Below, piece after piece: positions 1 through 7,414 of a stretch of DNA of 11,510 bases (position 1 is its first letter; every line of letters begins with the position of its first letter). The translations under genes and the position numbers were made by a program. This DNA is from Balneolales bacterium (GTDB lineage: Bacteria > Bacteroidota > Rhodothermia > Balneolales > Natronogracilivirgulaceae): the NCBI GenBank assembly GCA_007127695.1, contig SKYW01000178.1:1-11510 (forward strand), written 5' to 3'. A model generated the notes under the pieces. The model was not told the DNA's origin, made no database searches, and worked only from the letters and a program-made list of their open reading frames with translations.

Positions 1-99
1 CTTTGCTTTCAGTGAACGAAGCACCTGAAGACGGGGAGCGTCTTTTGTCCGCATGGCCTCCTTAAGATCGCGCAATATTTTTTCGTATGTGCTGCTCAT
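1..99 (-). CDS. YqeY/GatB-YqeY domain protein, N-terminal fragment (cut by window edge)
   Basis: Only the first 33 codons are inside the window; the rest lies to the left. The peptide starts MSSTYEKILRDLKEAMRTKD and continues with APRLQVLRSLKA. This matches the start of the YqeY family, in which a short helix is followed by 'L..A.K..D..RL..LR.LKA'. YqeY proteins are small (about 150 aa), soluble and share a helical domain with the C-terminus of GatB, the amidotransferase subunit that recognises tRNA. A role in tRNA-dependent amidation or tRNA binding is suspected for the family but not established. The ATG at 97-99 is the first in frame, with no clear Shine-Dalgarno sequence. A terminator at 197-231 lies between this gene and the ribosomal-protein operon, so it probably has its own promoter. 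The family call rests on only 33 residues. Confidence 0.72.
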   Translation of the reverse strand, partial: MSSTYEKILRDLKEAMRTKDAPRLQVLRSLKAK

Positions 100-196
100 A
101 GCTTTGCGGTGTTCGGTTGAAAATTCAAATAATCCACTGTAACGGCCGCTCTGGCCTTATGCTGCTACCTCTGCAAATTAGCCAGTTTACATAAAC

Positions 197-231
197 AAAA
201 AAAGGCTATACAACAGATGCATAACCTTTTT
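197..231 (-). terminator. Rho-independent terminator of the rpmB-rpmG-DUF4295 operon
   Basis: On the minus strand, AAAAAGGTTATGCA pairs with TGTATAGCCTTTTT around a TCTGT loop. The 14-bp stem contains two G-U pairs and its 3' arm runs into a T tract. It lies 23 nt past the stop of the DUF4295 gene, where an operon terminator is expected. The A-run on the other side would give a weaker signal in the opposite direction. Confidence 0.75.
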
Positions 232-253
232 GAAAAAAAGATAAGGGATCAGA

Positions 254-424
254 TCAAGCCTTCTGGCGGGAAATGAAATCTTTCACCTGATCCTGCTCCA
301 TCGTGGATTCATGGAAGGCCACCTTGCCTTTCGCTGATTTTTTGGAGAGAATAACCTTAACCATTTTTCTCTGGGTAGCCTTAGCTGCGAGGACCTGTTC
401 CCCGAAAATCTGTTTCTTGGCCAT
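254..424 (-). CDS. DUF4295-family small basic protein, third gene of the L28-L33 operon
   Basis: A 56-residue, lysine-rich protein starting MAKKQIFGEQVLAAKATQRK and ending with the segment FHESTMEQDQVKDFISRQKA. It resembles the roughly 50-aa DUF4295 proteins of Bacteroidota: an MAKK start, a basic middle ending in K-M-V-K, then an E-S-x-M / V-x-D-F stretch near the C-terminus. In that phylum the gene characteristically follows rpmB and rpmG, as here, where it starts 11 nt after the rpmG stop. Its function is not known. The size, charge and constant ribosomal-protein company suggest a ribosome-associated or ribosome-assembly protein, which is an inference. The ATG at 422-424 is the only sensible start. 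It is too short for many gene finders and easily missed. Confidence 0.8.
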   Translation of the reverse strand: MAKKQIFGEQVLAAKATQRKMVKVILSKKSAKGKVAFHESTMEQDQVKDFISRQKA

Positions 425-435
425 AACGCTGTTCC

Positions 436-606
436 TTATTTAATCTCTTTATGGAGGGTGTGTTTGCGCAGTTTGGCATTGAATTTCTTCAATTCCAGCC
501 GGTTCGTGGTAGTTCTTCTGTTTTTGGTAGTTACATAGCGGGATGTGCCTGGCGCTTCAGTGCACTCCAGAATCACCTGTATGCGGTTTCCTTTTGCCTT
601 CGCCAT
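436..606 (-). CDS. rpmG: Large ribosomal subunit protein bL33
   Basis: A 56-residue basic protein, [20 protein letters not shown] followed by [20 protein letters not shown] and [16 protein letters not shown]. Recognisable bL33 features are the N-terminal 'KGNR..V.LECTE', 'SRY.T.KN....T.RLELKK', and the C-terminal 'L.KHT.HKEIK'. bL33 sits in the 50S subunit near the E site. Only one cysteine is present (Cys15 in ECT), so the two CxxC zinc ribbons of zinc-binding paralogues are missing; this is the zinc-free form. A few residues usually found between ECTE and PGTSRY in Bacteroidota homologues appear to be missing. The start lies 8 nt after the rpmB stop, and the gene is surely cotranscribed with rpmB and the DUF4295 gene. 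Confidence 0.96.
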   Translation of the reverse strand: MAKAKGNRIQVILECTEAPGTSRYVTTKNRRTTTNRLELKKFNAKLRKHTLHKEIK

Positions 607-614
607 AACCGATG

Positions 615-860
615 TTAAATATTTTTGTTAAGGGTGCCTTTTTCACGGGCCTCTTTCAGAACCGCACTGATACCCTTGCGGTTAATGGTACGCACCGTTT
701 TAGCGGTTACCCGCAATGTGACCCAGCGGTCTTCCTCCGCAATGTAAAACCGCCTCTTCTGAAGATTCAGCTTGAAGAGATGCTTGGTTTTGTTATTCGC
801 CTTGGAGGACCGGTATCCGTTCAGGGCCTTTGTTCCGAAAATATCGTCTCGCAATGACAT
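615..860 (-). CDS. rpmB: Large ribosomal subunit protein bL28
   Basis: An 81-residue basic protein. The family core is clear: [11 protein letters not shown] around residues 19-29, [20 protein letters not shown] around 32-51, then 'SAK/TAK.VRTI.RKG...VLKEAREKG' to residue 76. bL28 binds 23S rRNA near the E site of the 50S subunit. The N-terminus reads [16 protein letters not shown] instead of the common 'C..TGK.P..GN.VSH', so the cysteine often seen there is absent. Length is normal for the family. This is the first gene of a three-gene operon (L28, L33, DUF4295) transcribed away from gyrB, with a strong promoter at 901-932 that leaves a 5' leader of about 35 nt. No clear Shine-Dalgarno sequence precedes the ATG. 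Confidence 0.96.
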   Translation of the reverse strand: MSLRDDIFGTKALNGYRSSKANNKTKHLFKLNLQKRRFYIAEEDRWVTLRVTAKTVRTINRKGISAVLKEAREKGTLNKNI

Positions 861-900
861 GATTTTCTTTCAATCAAGTGGATTATTTACAGACAGACAC

Positions 901-932
901 CAAATATAGCCTAAAAAATTAAAAAAAACAAA
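901..932 (-). promoter_or_regulatory. Bacteroidota-type promoter of the rpmB operon
   Basis: On the minus strand a TTTG (929-932) is followed after exactly 20 nt by TATATTTG (901-908), matching the Bacteroidota sigma consensus TTTG / TAnnTTTG. The spacer is almost pure A/T. The predicted transcript would begin around 894-896, about 35 nt before the rpmB ATG. The identical octamer occurs in front of tRNA-Asp in this window. Confidence 0.72.
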
Positions 933-937
933 CTTCG

Positions 938-946
938 TTATCCACA
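938..946 (+). promoter_or_regulatory. Perfect DnaA box TTATCCACA
   Basis: An exact match to the high-affinity DnaA recognition sequence, 6 nt from the rpmB promoter and next to an A-rich stretch. It could be an oriC element, a DnaA-responsive regulatory site for rpmB or gyrB, or chance. Weak look-alikes with two mismatches occur at 877-885 and 130-138. A single perfect box does not prove an origin. Confidence 0.5.
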
Positions 947-1055
947 ATTAATCGCAAACAACCCGTACAATCCGGGGCCAGATTCGTTCCCGGGAGGACA
1001 TGAATTTCACGCAGGAGCCATTTTGTGACTTAGGGCGATATTTATCATAACTTGT

Positions 1056-1086
1056 TTTGAAATGACGTGATTAAGGCCTATTTTCC
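1056..1086 (+). promoter_or_regulatory. Candidate gyrB promoter
   Basis: TTTG (1056-1059) is followed after 19 nt by TATTTTCC (1079-1086). The second box matches the Bacteroidota TAnnTTTG at six of eight positions. The predicted start would be about 70 nt upstream of the gyrB ATG. The match is imperfect, so other start sites in the spacer are possible. An inverted repeat TTAAGG-N8-CCTTAA (1071-1090) overlaps the second box. Confidence 0.4.
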
Positions 1087-1155
1087 TTAATTAAATTGGA
1101 AGAAAAAAGTGGTAGTCCTTCCCGGCCAGATCGCCACTCAGACAGCTAACCCTAA

Positions 1156-3087
<1,932 letters not shown>

Positions 3088-3102
3088 AGCACGCATTTTC
3101 TG

Positions 3103-5718
3103 ATGTCTGACAAGATCATAAAAATCAATCTCGAAGATGAGATGAAGTCCTCCTACATCGATTACTCGATGTCGGTTATCGTATCCCGTGCCCTTCCCGA
3201 CGTCCGTGACGGACTCAAGCCGGTTCACCGGCGGGTTCTGTATGGAATGAGCGAGCTGGGAATGCTCCACAACCGCGCTTACAAGAAAAGTGCCCGTATT
3301 GTCGGTGAAGTTCTGGGTAAGTATCACCCCCATGGCGATTCTGCGGTCTATGACTCAATAGTCCGGATGGCCCAGGACTTTTCCATGCGCTATAGGCTGG
3401 TGGACGGACAGGGCAACTTTGGTTCGGTCGACGGAGACTCGGCGGCAGCCATGCGATATACCGAGGTGCGGATGCAGCGCCTTGCAGAGGAAATCCTGTC
3501 GGACATCAACAAGAATACCGTAGATTTTCAACCCAACTTTGACGACACGCTCACCGAGCCGTCGGTCATGCCCTCCATGGTGCCCAATCTGCTGATCAAC
3601 GGAGCATCCGGGATTGCAGTAGGGATGGCCACCAACATGCCGCCTCACAACCTGACAGAGGTGGTAAACGGCATCATGGCCTATATCCAGGATCCGGAGA
3701 TCGAGATTCCCGACCTGATGAAGCACATAACCGCACCTGATTTCCCGACAGGCGGCATTATTTACGGCTATGACGGCGTCAGGGAGGCCTATGAAACCGG
3801 ACGTGGACGCGTGGTCATTCGTGCGCTGGCTTCCGTGGAGGAGCTGCGGGGCAATCGGGAACAAATCGTTGTTACGGAAATACCGTACCAGGTAAACAAA
3901 GCGACCCTTATTGAAAAAATCGCCTTCCTGGTCCAGTCCGAAAAAATCACGGACATTAGCGATGTGCGGGATGAGTCCGACCGGGAAGGAATGCGCGTCG
4001 TCATCATGCTCAAGCGCGGGGCAGTGCCGAGCGTTGTGCTCAACCAGCTCTACAAGTACACGCAGATGCAGCATACCTTCGGTATCATCAACCTGGCCCT
4101 GGTCAAAGGCCGGCCTAAGGTGATGAACCTGAAGAAAATCATCAGGCATTTTGTCGATCACAGGATAGAGGTGATCATCCGGCGCACGCTGTACGACCTG
4201 GATCAGGCCGAGGCGCGGGCACATATCCTTGAAGGTCTCAAGATCGGTGTCGACAATCTGGACGAGGTAATACAGACCATCCGTTCATCCAGCAATGTCC
4301 CCGTGGCCAATCAAAGGCTGAGAAGACGGTTCGGACTGAGTGACCTGCAGGCCAAGGCCATTCTGGACATGCGCCTCCAGAAGCTCACGGCACTCGAAAG
4401 AGATAAAATCGAACTGGAATACAAGGATATACTGGAACAGATCCGTGAATATCGCAGGATACTTACCAGCAGGGATGTCCAGAACAAGATCATTGTGGAT
4501 GAGCTGGATGAGCTTAACCAGCGCTACGGTGACGAACGACGCACACAGATTGTCTACTCTGCAGAAGATTTCAATATAGAGGACATGATTGCCGATGAGG
4601 ATGTGGTCGTCACCATATCCAACACCGGGTTTATCAAAAGAACAGCAGTGAGCGGATATCGCCGGCAAAAAAGGGGCGGATCCGGGATGAAGGGAGCCAC
4701 CACCAAGGACGATGAATATGTGGAACACCTGTTTGTGGCTACAAATCACAACTACATCCTCTTCTTCACGAAGAACGGCAAATGTTACTGGCTAAAAGTC
4801 TATGAAATCCCCGAAGGAACAAGACTGAGCCGCGGGCGGGCTATTGTCAACCTGATCGAAATCGAGAAAGACGACAGGGTCCAGGCTTTTGTGCCGGTCA
4901 AGACACTTGATGACGAGAAATACACCCAAAGCCATAACATCATCATGGCTACAGAAAAAGGAATCGTCAAGAAAACCAGTCTGGATGCATACAGCCGTCC
5001 AAGGAAAAACGGTATCCTTGCCATCAGCGTGGATGATGACGATTGCCTGCTCAGTGCAAGTCTGACGGACGGTAAAAGCACAATCCTGCTTGGCGCGAGA
5101 AACGGTCGCGCCATCCGCTTCCGGGAGACCGATGTCCGCCTCATGGGAAGAAATACCCGCGGTGTTCGCGGTATCAACCTGTCCGACAAAAACGACAGGG
5201 TAGTCGACATGGTCGTGATTAAGAATACCAATGATGCTACCGTTCTTGCGCTATCAGAACAGGGATACGGCAAACGCAGCCTGGTGGAAGACTATCGGGA
5301 ACAGACCCGCGGCGGAAAAGGCGTCATTACACTCAAGATTACGCCAAAGACAGGCAGACTCATTGCGCTGAAAGAAGTTAGCGATAATGATGACCTTATG
5401 ATCATCACCGAAAAGGGCAAGATCATACGCATGCACAGCAAGGATATCCGATCCATGGGCCGTAATACCCAGGGCGTACGGATGATGCGACTTGGAAGCA
5501 ACGACCAGATTTCCGGAATCACCCGTGTAGTGAGCGATGATGATGCCGATACGGCAAAAAAGGTCGGCGATAATGGTGAAGAGGTCGACCTTGCCAGAAA
5601 TGAAAACGATCTGGCAGGAAGCAGCCCGGATAATGATCCGGACAACACCGGCAACCAAGGTCCGGATGATGGAACGGATGGAGAAACCGGACAGCTTGGA
5701 TTTGATGAAGAGCTATAA
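3103..5718 (+). CDS. gyrA: DNA gyrase subunit A (DNA cleavage subunit)
   Basis: The DNA-cutting and wrapping subunit of gyrase. The 871-residue protein has the winged-helix domain with catalytic Tyr119 in [10 protein letters not shown] (E. coli Tyr122). The quinolone-resistance region [10 protein letters not shown] (75-84) keeps Ser80 and Asp84, the residues associated with quinolone sensitivity. The tower and coiled coil follow, with the leucine-rich exit helices around 365-475. The C-terminal DNA-wrapping beta-pinwheel (about 495-810) contains the GyrA box QKRGGSG at 522-528, which identifies GyrA rather than ParC; the usual QRRGGKG is changed at positions 2 and 6. Blade repeats include [10 protein letters not shown] (681-690), QTRGGKG (734-740) and [10 protein letters not shown] (785-794). 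Residues 811-871 form a low-complexity acidic tail rich in Asp, Glu, Asn and Gly. The 3' end converges on the WYL gene with an 11-nt gap and no separate gyrA terminator. Confidence 0.98.
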   Translation: MSDKIIKINLEDEMKSSYIDYSMSVIVSRALPDVRDGLKPVHRRVLYGMSELGMLHNRAYKKSARIVGEVLGKYHPHGDSAVYDSIVRMAQDFSMRYRLVDGQGNFGSVDGDSAAAMRYTEVRMQRLAEEILSDINKNTVDFQPNFDDTLTEPSVMPSMVPNLLINGASGIAVGMATNMPPHNLTEVVNGIMAYIQDPEIEIPDLMKHITAPDFPTGGIIYGYDGVREAYETGRGRVVIRALASVEELRGNREQIVVTEIPYQVNKATLIEKIAFLVQSEKITDISDVRDESDREGMRVVIMLKRGAVPSVVLNQLYKYTQMQHTFGIINLALVKGRPKVMNLKKIIRHFVDHRIEVIIRRTLYDLDQAEARAHILEGLKIGVDNLDEVIQTIRSSSNVPVANQRLRRRFGLSDLQAKAILDMRLQKLTALERDKIELEYKDILEQIREYRRILTSRDVQNKIIVDELDELNQRYGDERRTQIVYSAEDFNIEDMIADEDVVVTISNTGFIKRTAVSGYRRQKRGGSGMKGATTKDDEYVEHLFVATNHNYILFFTKNGKCYWLKVYEIPEGTRLSRGRAIVNLIEIEKDDRVQAFVPVKTLDDEKYTQSHNIIMATEKGIVKKTSLDAYSRPRKNGILAISVDDDDCLLSASLTDGKSTILLGARNGRAIRFRETDVRLMGRNTRGVRGINLSDKNDRVVDMVVIKNTNDATVLALSEQGYGKRSLVEDYREQTRGGKGVITLKITPKTGRLIALKEVSDNDDLMIITEKGKIIRMHSKDIRSMGRNTQGVRMMRLGSNDQISGITRVVSDDDADTAKKVGDNGEEVDLARNENDLAGSSPDNDPDNTGNQGPDDGTDGETGQLGFDEEL

Positions 5719-5772
5719 AGAAAAAAATATCAAGGAGTTGAAGCGGGTTGCAAGGCCTCAATCAGCTCCTTG
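5719..5772 (-). terminator. Rho-independent terminator of the mnmG-rsmG-WYL operon
   Basis: CAAGGAGTTGA (5731-5741) pairs with TCAGCTCCTTG (5762-5772) in an 11-bp stem with one G-U pair and a 20-nt loop. On the minus strand the hairpin is followed by a T-rich run (complement of 5719-5729). The stem overlaps the last codons and stop of the WYL gene. In the plus direction the following sequence is only moderately T-rich, so it may act weakly on gyrA transcripts too. Confidence 0.62.
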
Positions 5773-6683
5773 AGATATTCCTTTCTTTTCTCCACAAGAA
5801 TATCAGGGTCACAAATAGTGACGTGCCTGCCAAACTGAAGCAGCCACTCATTGATGAAGTCAAGATCGTCAATGAGAAAAGTCAGGGTCAGCGTCTCATT
5901 ATCCAAAGACCGCGTAACTACTTTACCAGGGAGCCCGGTCAGGAGGGAAAAGGATTTTTCGATATTCACCTTGATGGTCACCGGTATGTTTTCTTTGGAT
6001 CGGCCATACAGCAATTCTTCGTTCTGGTAATCCAGCCTCCTGAGAAATGGCCGGTCATCCAGGGTGATGTTATCCATCCGGGACAGCATGAAATTACGGA
6101 GTGATTTTCGGCTGTGACAAAAGCCGATTACATTCCAGTGATCTGTGTAATGCACCAGCAGGTGCGGATCGATCGTTCTTCGGGACGTTCTTTTTTTCCG
6201 GTCGCGGTAGTCAAATGAGACGGGACTTTTTTCGACGAATGCCGAGCAAAGGGTGAACCAGTCCCCACCGGAATTCCTGTTCTCGATATTCCGGATAAAA
6301 GGGGAAACCAGTGTCTTGCTTTCCAGGGTGTTCATTTGAGTTTGCAGAGAGGCGGGGATCGCACTGCGGATTTTCAGGGAGACGTTTTCAGCATCATTCA
6401 CCATTTCCTGATCCACCTGGGCTTTCACGAATGAGAGGCCCATCATGATTACCGAGAGCTCACGGAATGTAAACATGATGGCAGGGATCAACCCATCCCG
6501 CAGCACACCGTAGCCGGTATCGGGATAGTGAGTAACGGGCACTCCCAGCTTCTGGATTACCTGCAGGTCGCGGAACACCGTGCGTTTGCTGATCCCGAAT
6601 TCCTCCATGAGAGTCCGGCTGGTGATCCGTTTTCCCGACTGGAGCATGTAGAGAATCTTCAGTCGCCGCTCATTGCTGTTCAT
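5730..6683 (-). CDS. WYL-domain transcriptional regulator with N-terminal helix-turn-helix
   Basis: A 317-residue protein of the YafY/DeoR-HTH plus WYL type. Residues 1-60 form the winged helix-turn-helix: 'NERRLKILYMLQSGKRIT' then LMEEFGISKRTVFRDLQVI (recognition helix about 32-45) and a wing 'PVTHYPDTGYGV'. Residues 152-215 are the WYL domain, a strand-rich ligand-sensing fold (VSFDYRDRKKRTSRRTIDPH, then DHWNVIGFCHSRKSLRNFML). Residues 233-312 match the C-terminal WCX extension. The name-giving W-Y-L is W183-N-V here, so the domain is divergent. Such proteins usually repress or activate genes in response to a small molecule or nucleic acid. I chose ATG 6683 because the HTH starts there; an in-frame extension to 6737 lies entirely inside rsmG. 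The start overlaps the rsmG end by 14 nt, suggesting translational coupling. Targets are unknown. Confidence 0.86.
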   Translation of the reverse strand: MNSNERRLKILYMLQSGKRITSRTLMEEFGISKRTVFRDLQVIQKLGVPVTHYPDTGYGVLRDGLIPAIMFTFRELSVIMMGLSFVKAQVDQEMVNDAENVSLKIRSAIPASLQTQMNTLESKTLVSPFIRNIENRNSGGDWFTLCSAFVEKSPVSFDYRDRKKRTSRRTIDPHLLVHYTDHWNVIGFCHSRKSLRNFMLSRMDNITLDDRPFLRRLDYQNEELLYGRSKENIPVTIKVNIEKSFSLLTGLPGKVVTRSLDNETLTLTFLIDDLDFINEWLLQFGRHVTICDPDILVEKRKEYLKELIEALQPASTP

Positions 6684-7350
6684 GGCCGTCAGATACGTGA
6701 TCCTTTTTGTGAATGAGAAGGATTCCCCTGTTATCAAAAAAGGGATCCCTCATATGGTCAAACGTGCGAAAAGAAAACAGAAAATGCCTGGTCATATCCG
6801 CATCAATTTCAGACGTGACTTCAGATCCTTTCAACATGGCAATTTCCTTCCAGTCCTTTTCCTGCAGGTGTTCCAGCAGTTTTTTTACGGGAAAGGCATG
6901 TTTGGATACGATGCGTGCTGGAAATTGGTCGCGGATCCTGGAAATATCTGAGTGAATGACGCTGGCGTTTGACAGTCTCAGACTTCGAACGATATCCCGG
7001 ATGGCAAGGCACTTTTTTTGAACCTTGTCGACGAGCACGAACTCCTTTTCCCTGCTTGCCGCTGCCATGGGAAGGCCGGGCAGCCCGCCGCCCGTTCCGG
7101 CATCTATTACCGTATCGCAATCAGGTACATCAGTTACAAATACCAGCAGCAAACTGTGGTAAATGTGCTTTTCAAGCTGCGCTTCATCCGTGTTTCTGCT
7201 GAATAAATTAACAGACCGGTTCCACCACATCCATTTTTTTATGAGCGAGTCCAGCAGATCGACATTCTGTTCTATCAGAGCGGAAGTCTTTTCAAATGTT
7301 TCACGTGAAACATTTGAAATCTGGATATGGTCAGACGGGGTAAAAGTCAT
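6670..7350 (-). CDS. rsmG: 16S rRNA (guanine527-N7)-methyltransferase
   Basis: RsmG (GidB) uses S-adenosylmethionine to methylate N7 of G527 in the 530 loop of 16S rRNA; loss of it gives low-level streptomycin resistance in several bacteria. The 226-residue protein shows the family layout: 'WNRSVNLFS' around 43-51 and 'EKHIYHSLLL' 60-69, then SAM motif I VIDAGTGGGLPGLPMA (81-96), motif II LVDKVQKKCLAI with Asp108 (106-117), and the C-terminal 'AMLKGS' (171-176). The usual SRA motif of the active-site region appears as SKHA (149-152), a noticeable change. The ATG at 7348-7350 starts upstream of a perfect parS palindrome whose bases encode NVSRETFE (13-20), a parS-encoded peptide known in many rsmG genes. 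The gene starts 64 nt after mnmG, the classic gidA-gidB pairing. Confidence 0.94.
   Translation of the reverse strand: MTFTPSDHIQISNVSRETFEKTSALIEQNVDLLDSLIKKWMWWNRSVNLFSRNTDEAQLEKHIYHSLLLVFVTDVPDCDTVIDAGTGGGLPGLPMAAASREKEFVLVDKVQKKCLAIRDIVRSLRLSNASVIHSDISRIRDQFPARIVSKHAFPVKKLLEHLQEKDWKEIAMLKGSEVTSEIDADMTRHFLFSFRTFDHMRDPFFDNRGILLIHKKDHVSDGHEQQ
7297..7312. promoter_or_regulatory. parS centromere site 1 (inside rsmG)
   Basis: TGTTTCACGTGAAACA is an exact match to the 16-bp parS consensus bound by chromosomal ParB/Spo0J/Noc-type proteins. It sits inside rsmG codons 13-20 and is the core of a longer perfect 30-bp palindrome (7290-7319). ParB loads at such sites, spreads as a CTP-dependent clamp and, with ParA and SMC, segregates the origin region. 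Clusters of parS sites normally lie near oriC, often in or around the mnmG-rsmG genes. Confidence 0.95.
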
Positions 7351-7388
7351 GGGATGGAATATCAGAACGCAGGCACGCTGGATGGTGA

Positions 7389-7404
7389 TGTTTCACGTGA
7401 AACA
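7389..7404. promoter_or_regulatory. parS centromere site 2 (mnmG-rsmG spacer)
   Basis: A second exact TGTTTCACGTGAAACA, with palindromy extending one base each side (7388-7405). Its centre is 92 bp from the centre of site 1. It lies 10 nt downstream of the mnmG stop and 38 nt upstream of the rsmG start, so ParB bound here could also affect rsmG expression. Confidence 0.95.
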
Positions 7405-7414
7405 TGTTGTGGGA

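Noticed and set aside
612..857. Plus-strand 81-codon frame over rpmB
   Set aside because: It is the exact antisense of bL28, which is a clear family match on the minus strand.
6684..6737. N-terminal extension of the WYL regulator by 18 residues
   Set aside because: The extension lies wholly inside rsmG, has no regulator-like sequence, and the HTH begins right after ATG 6683.
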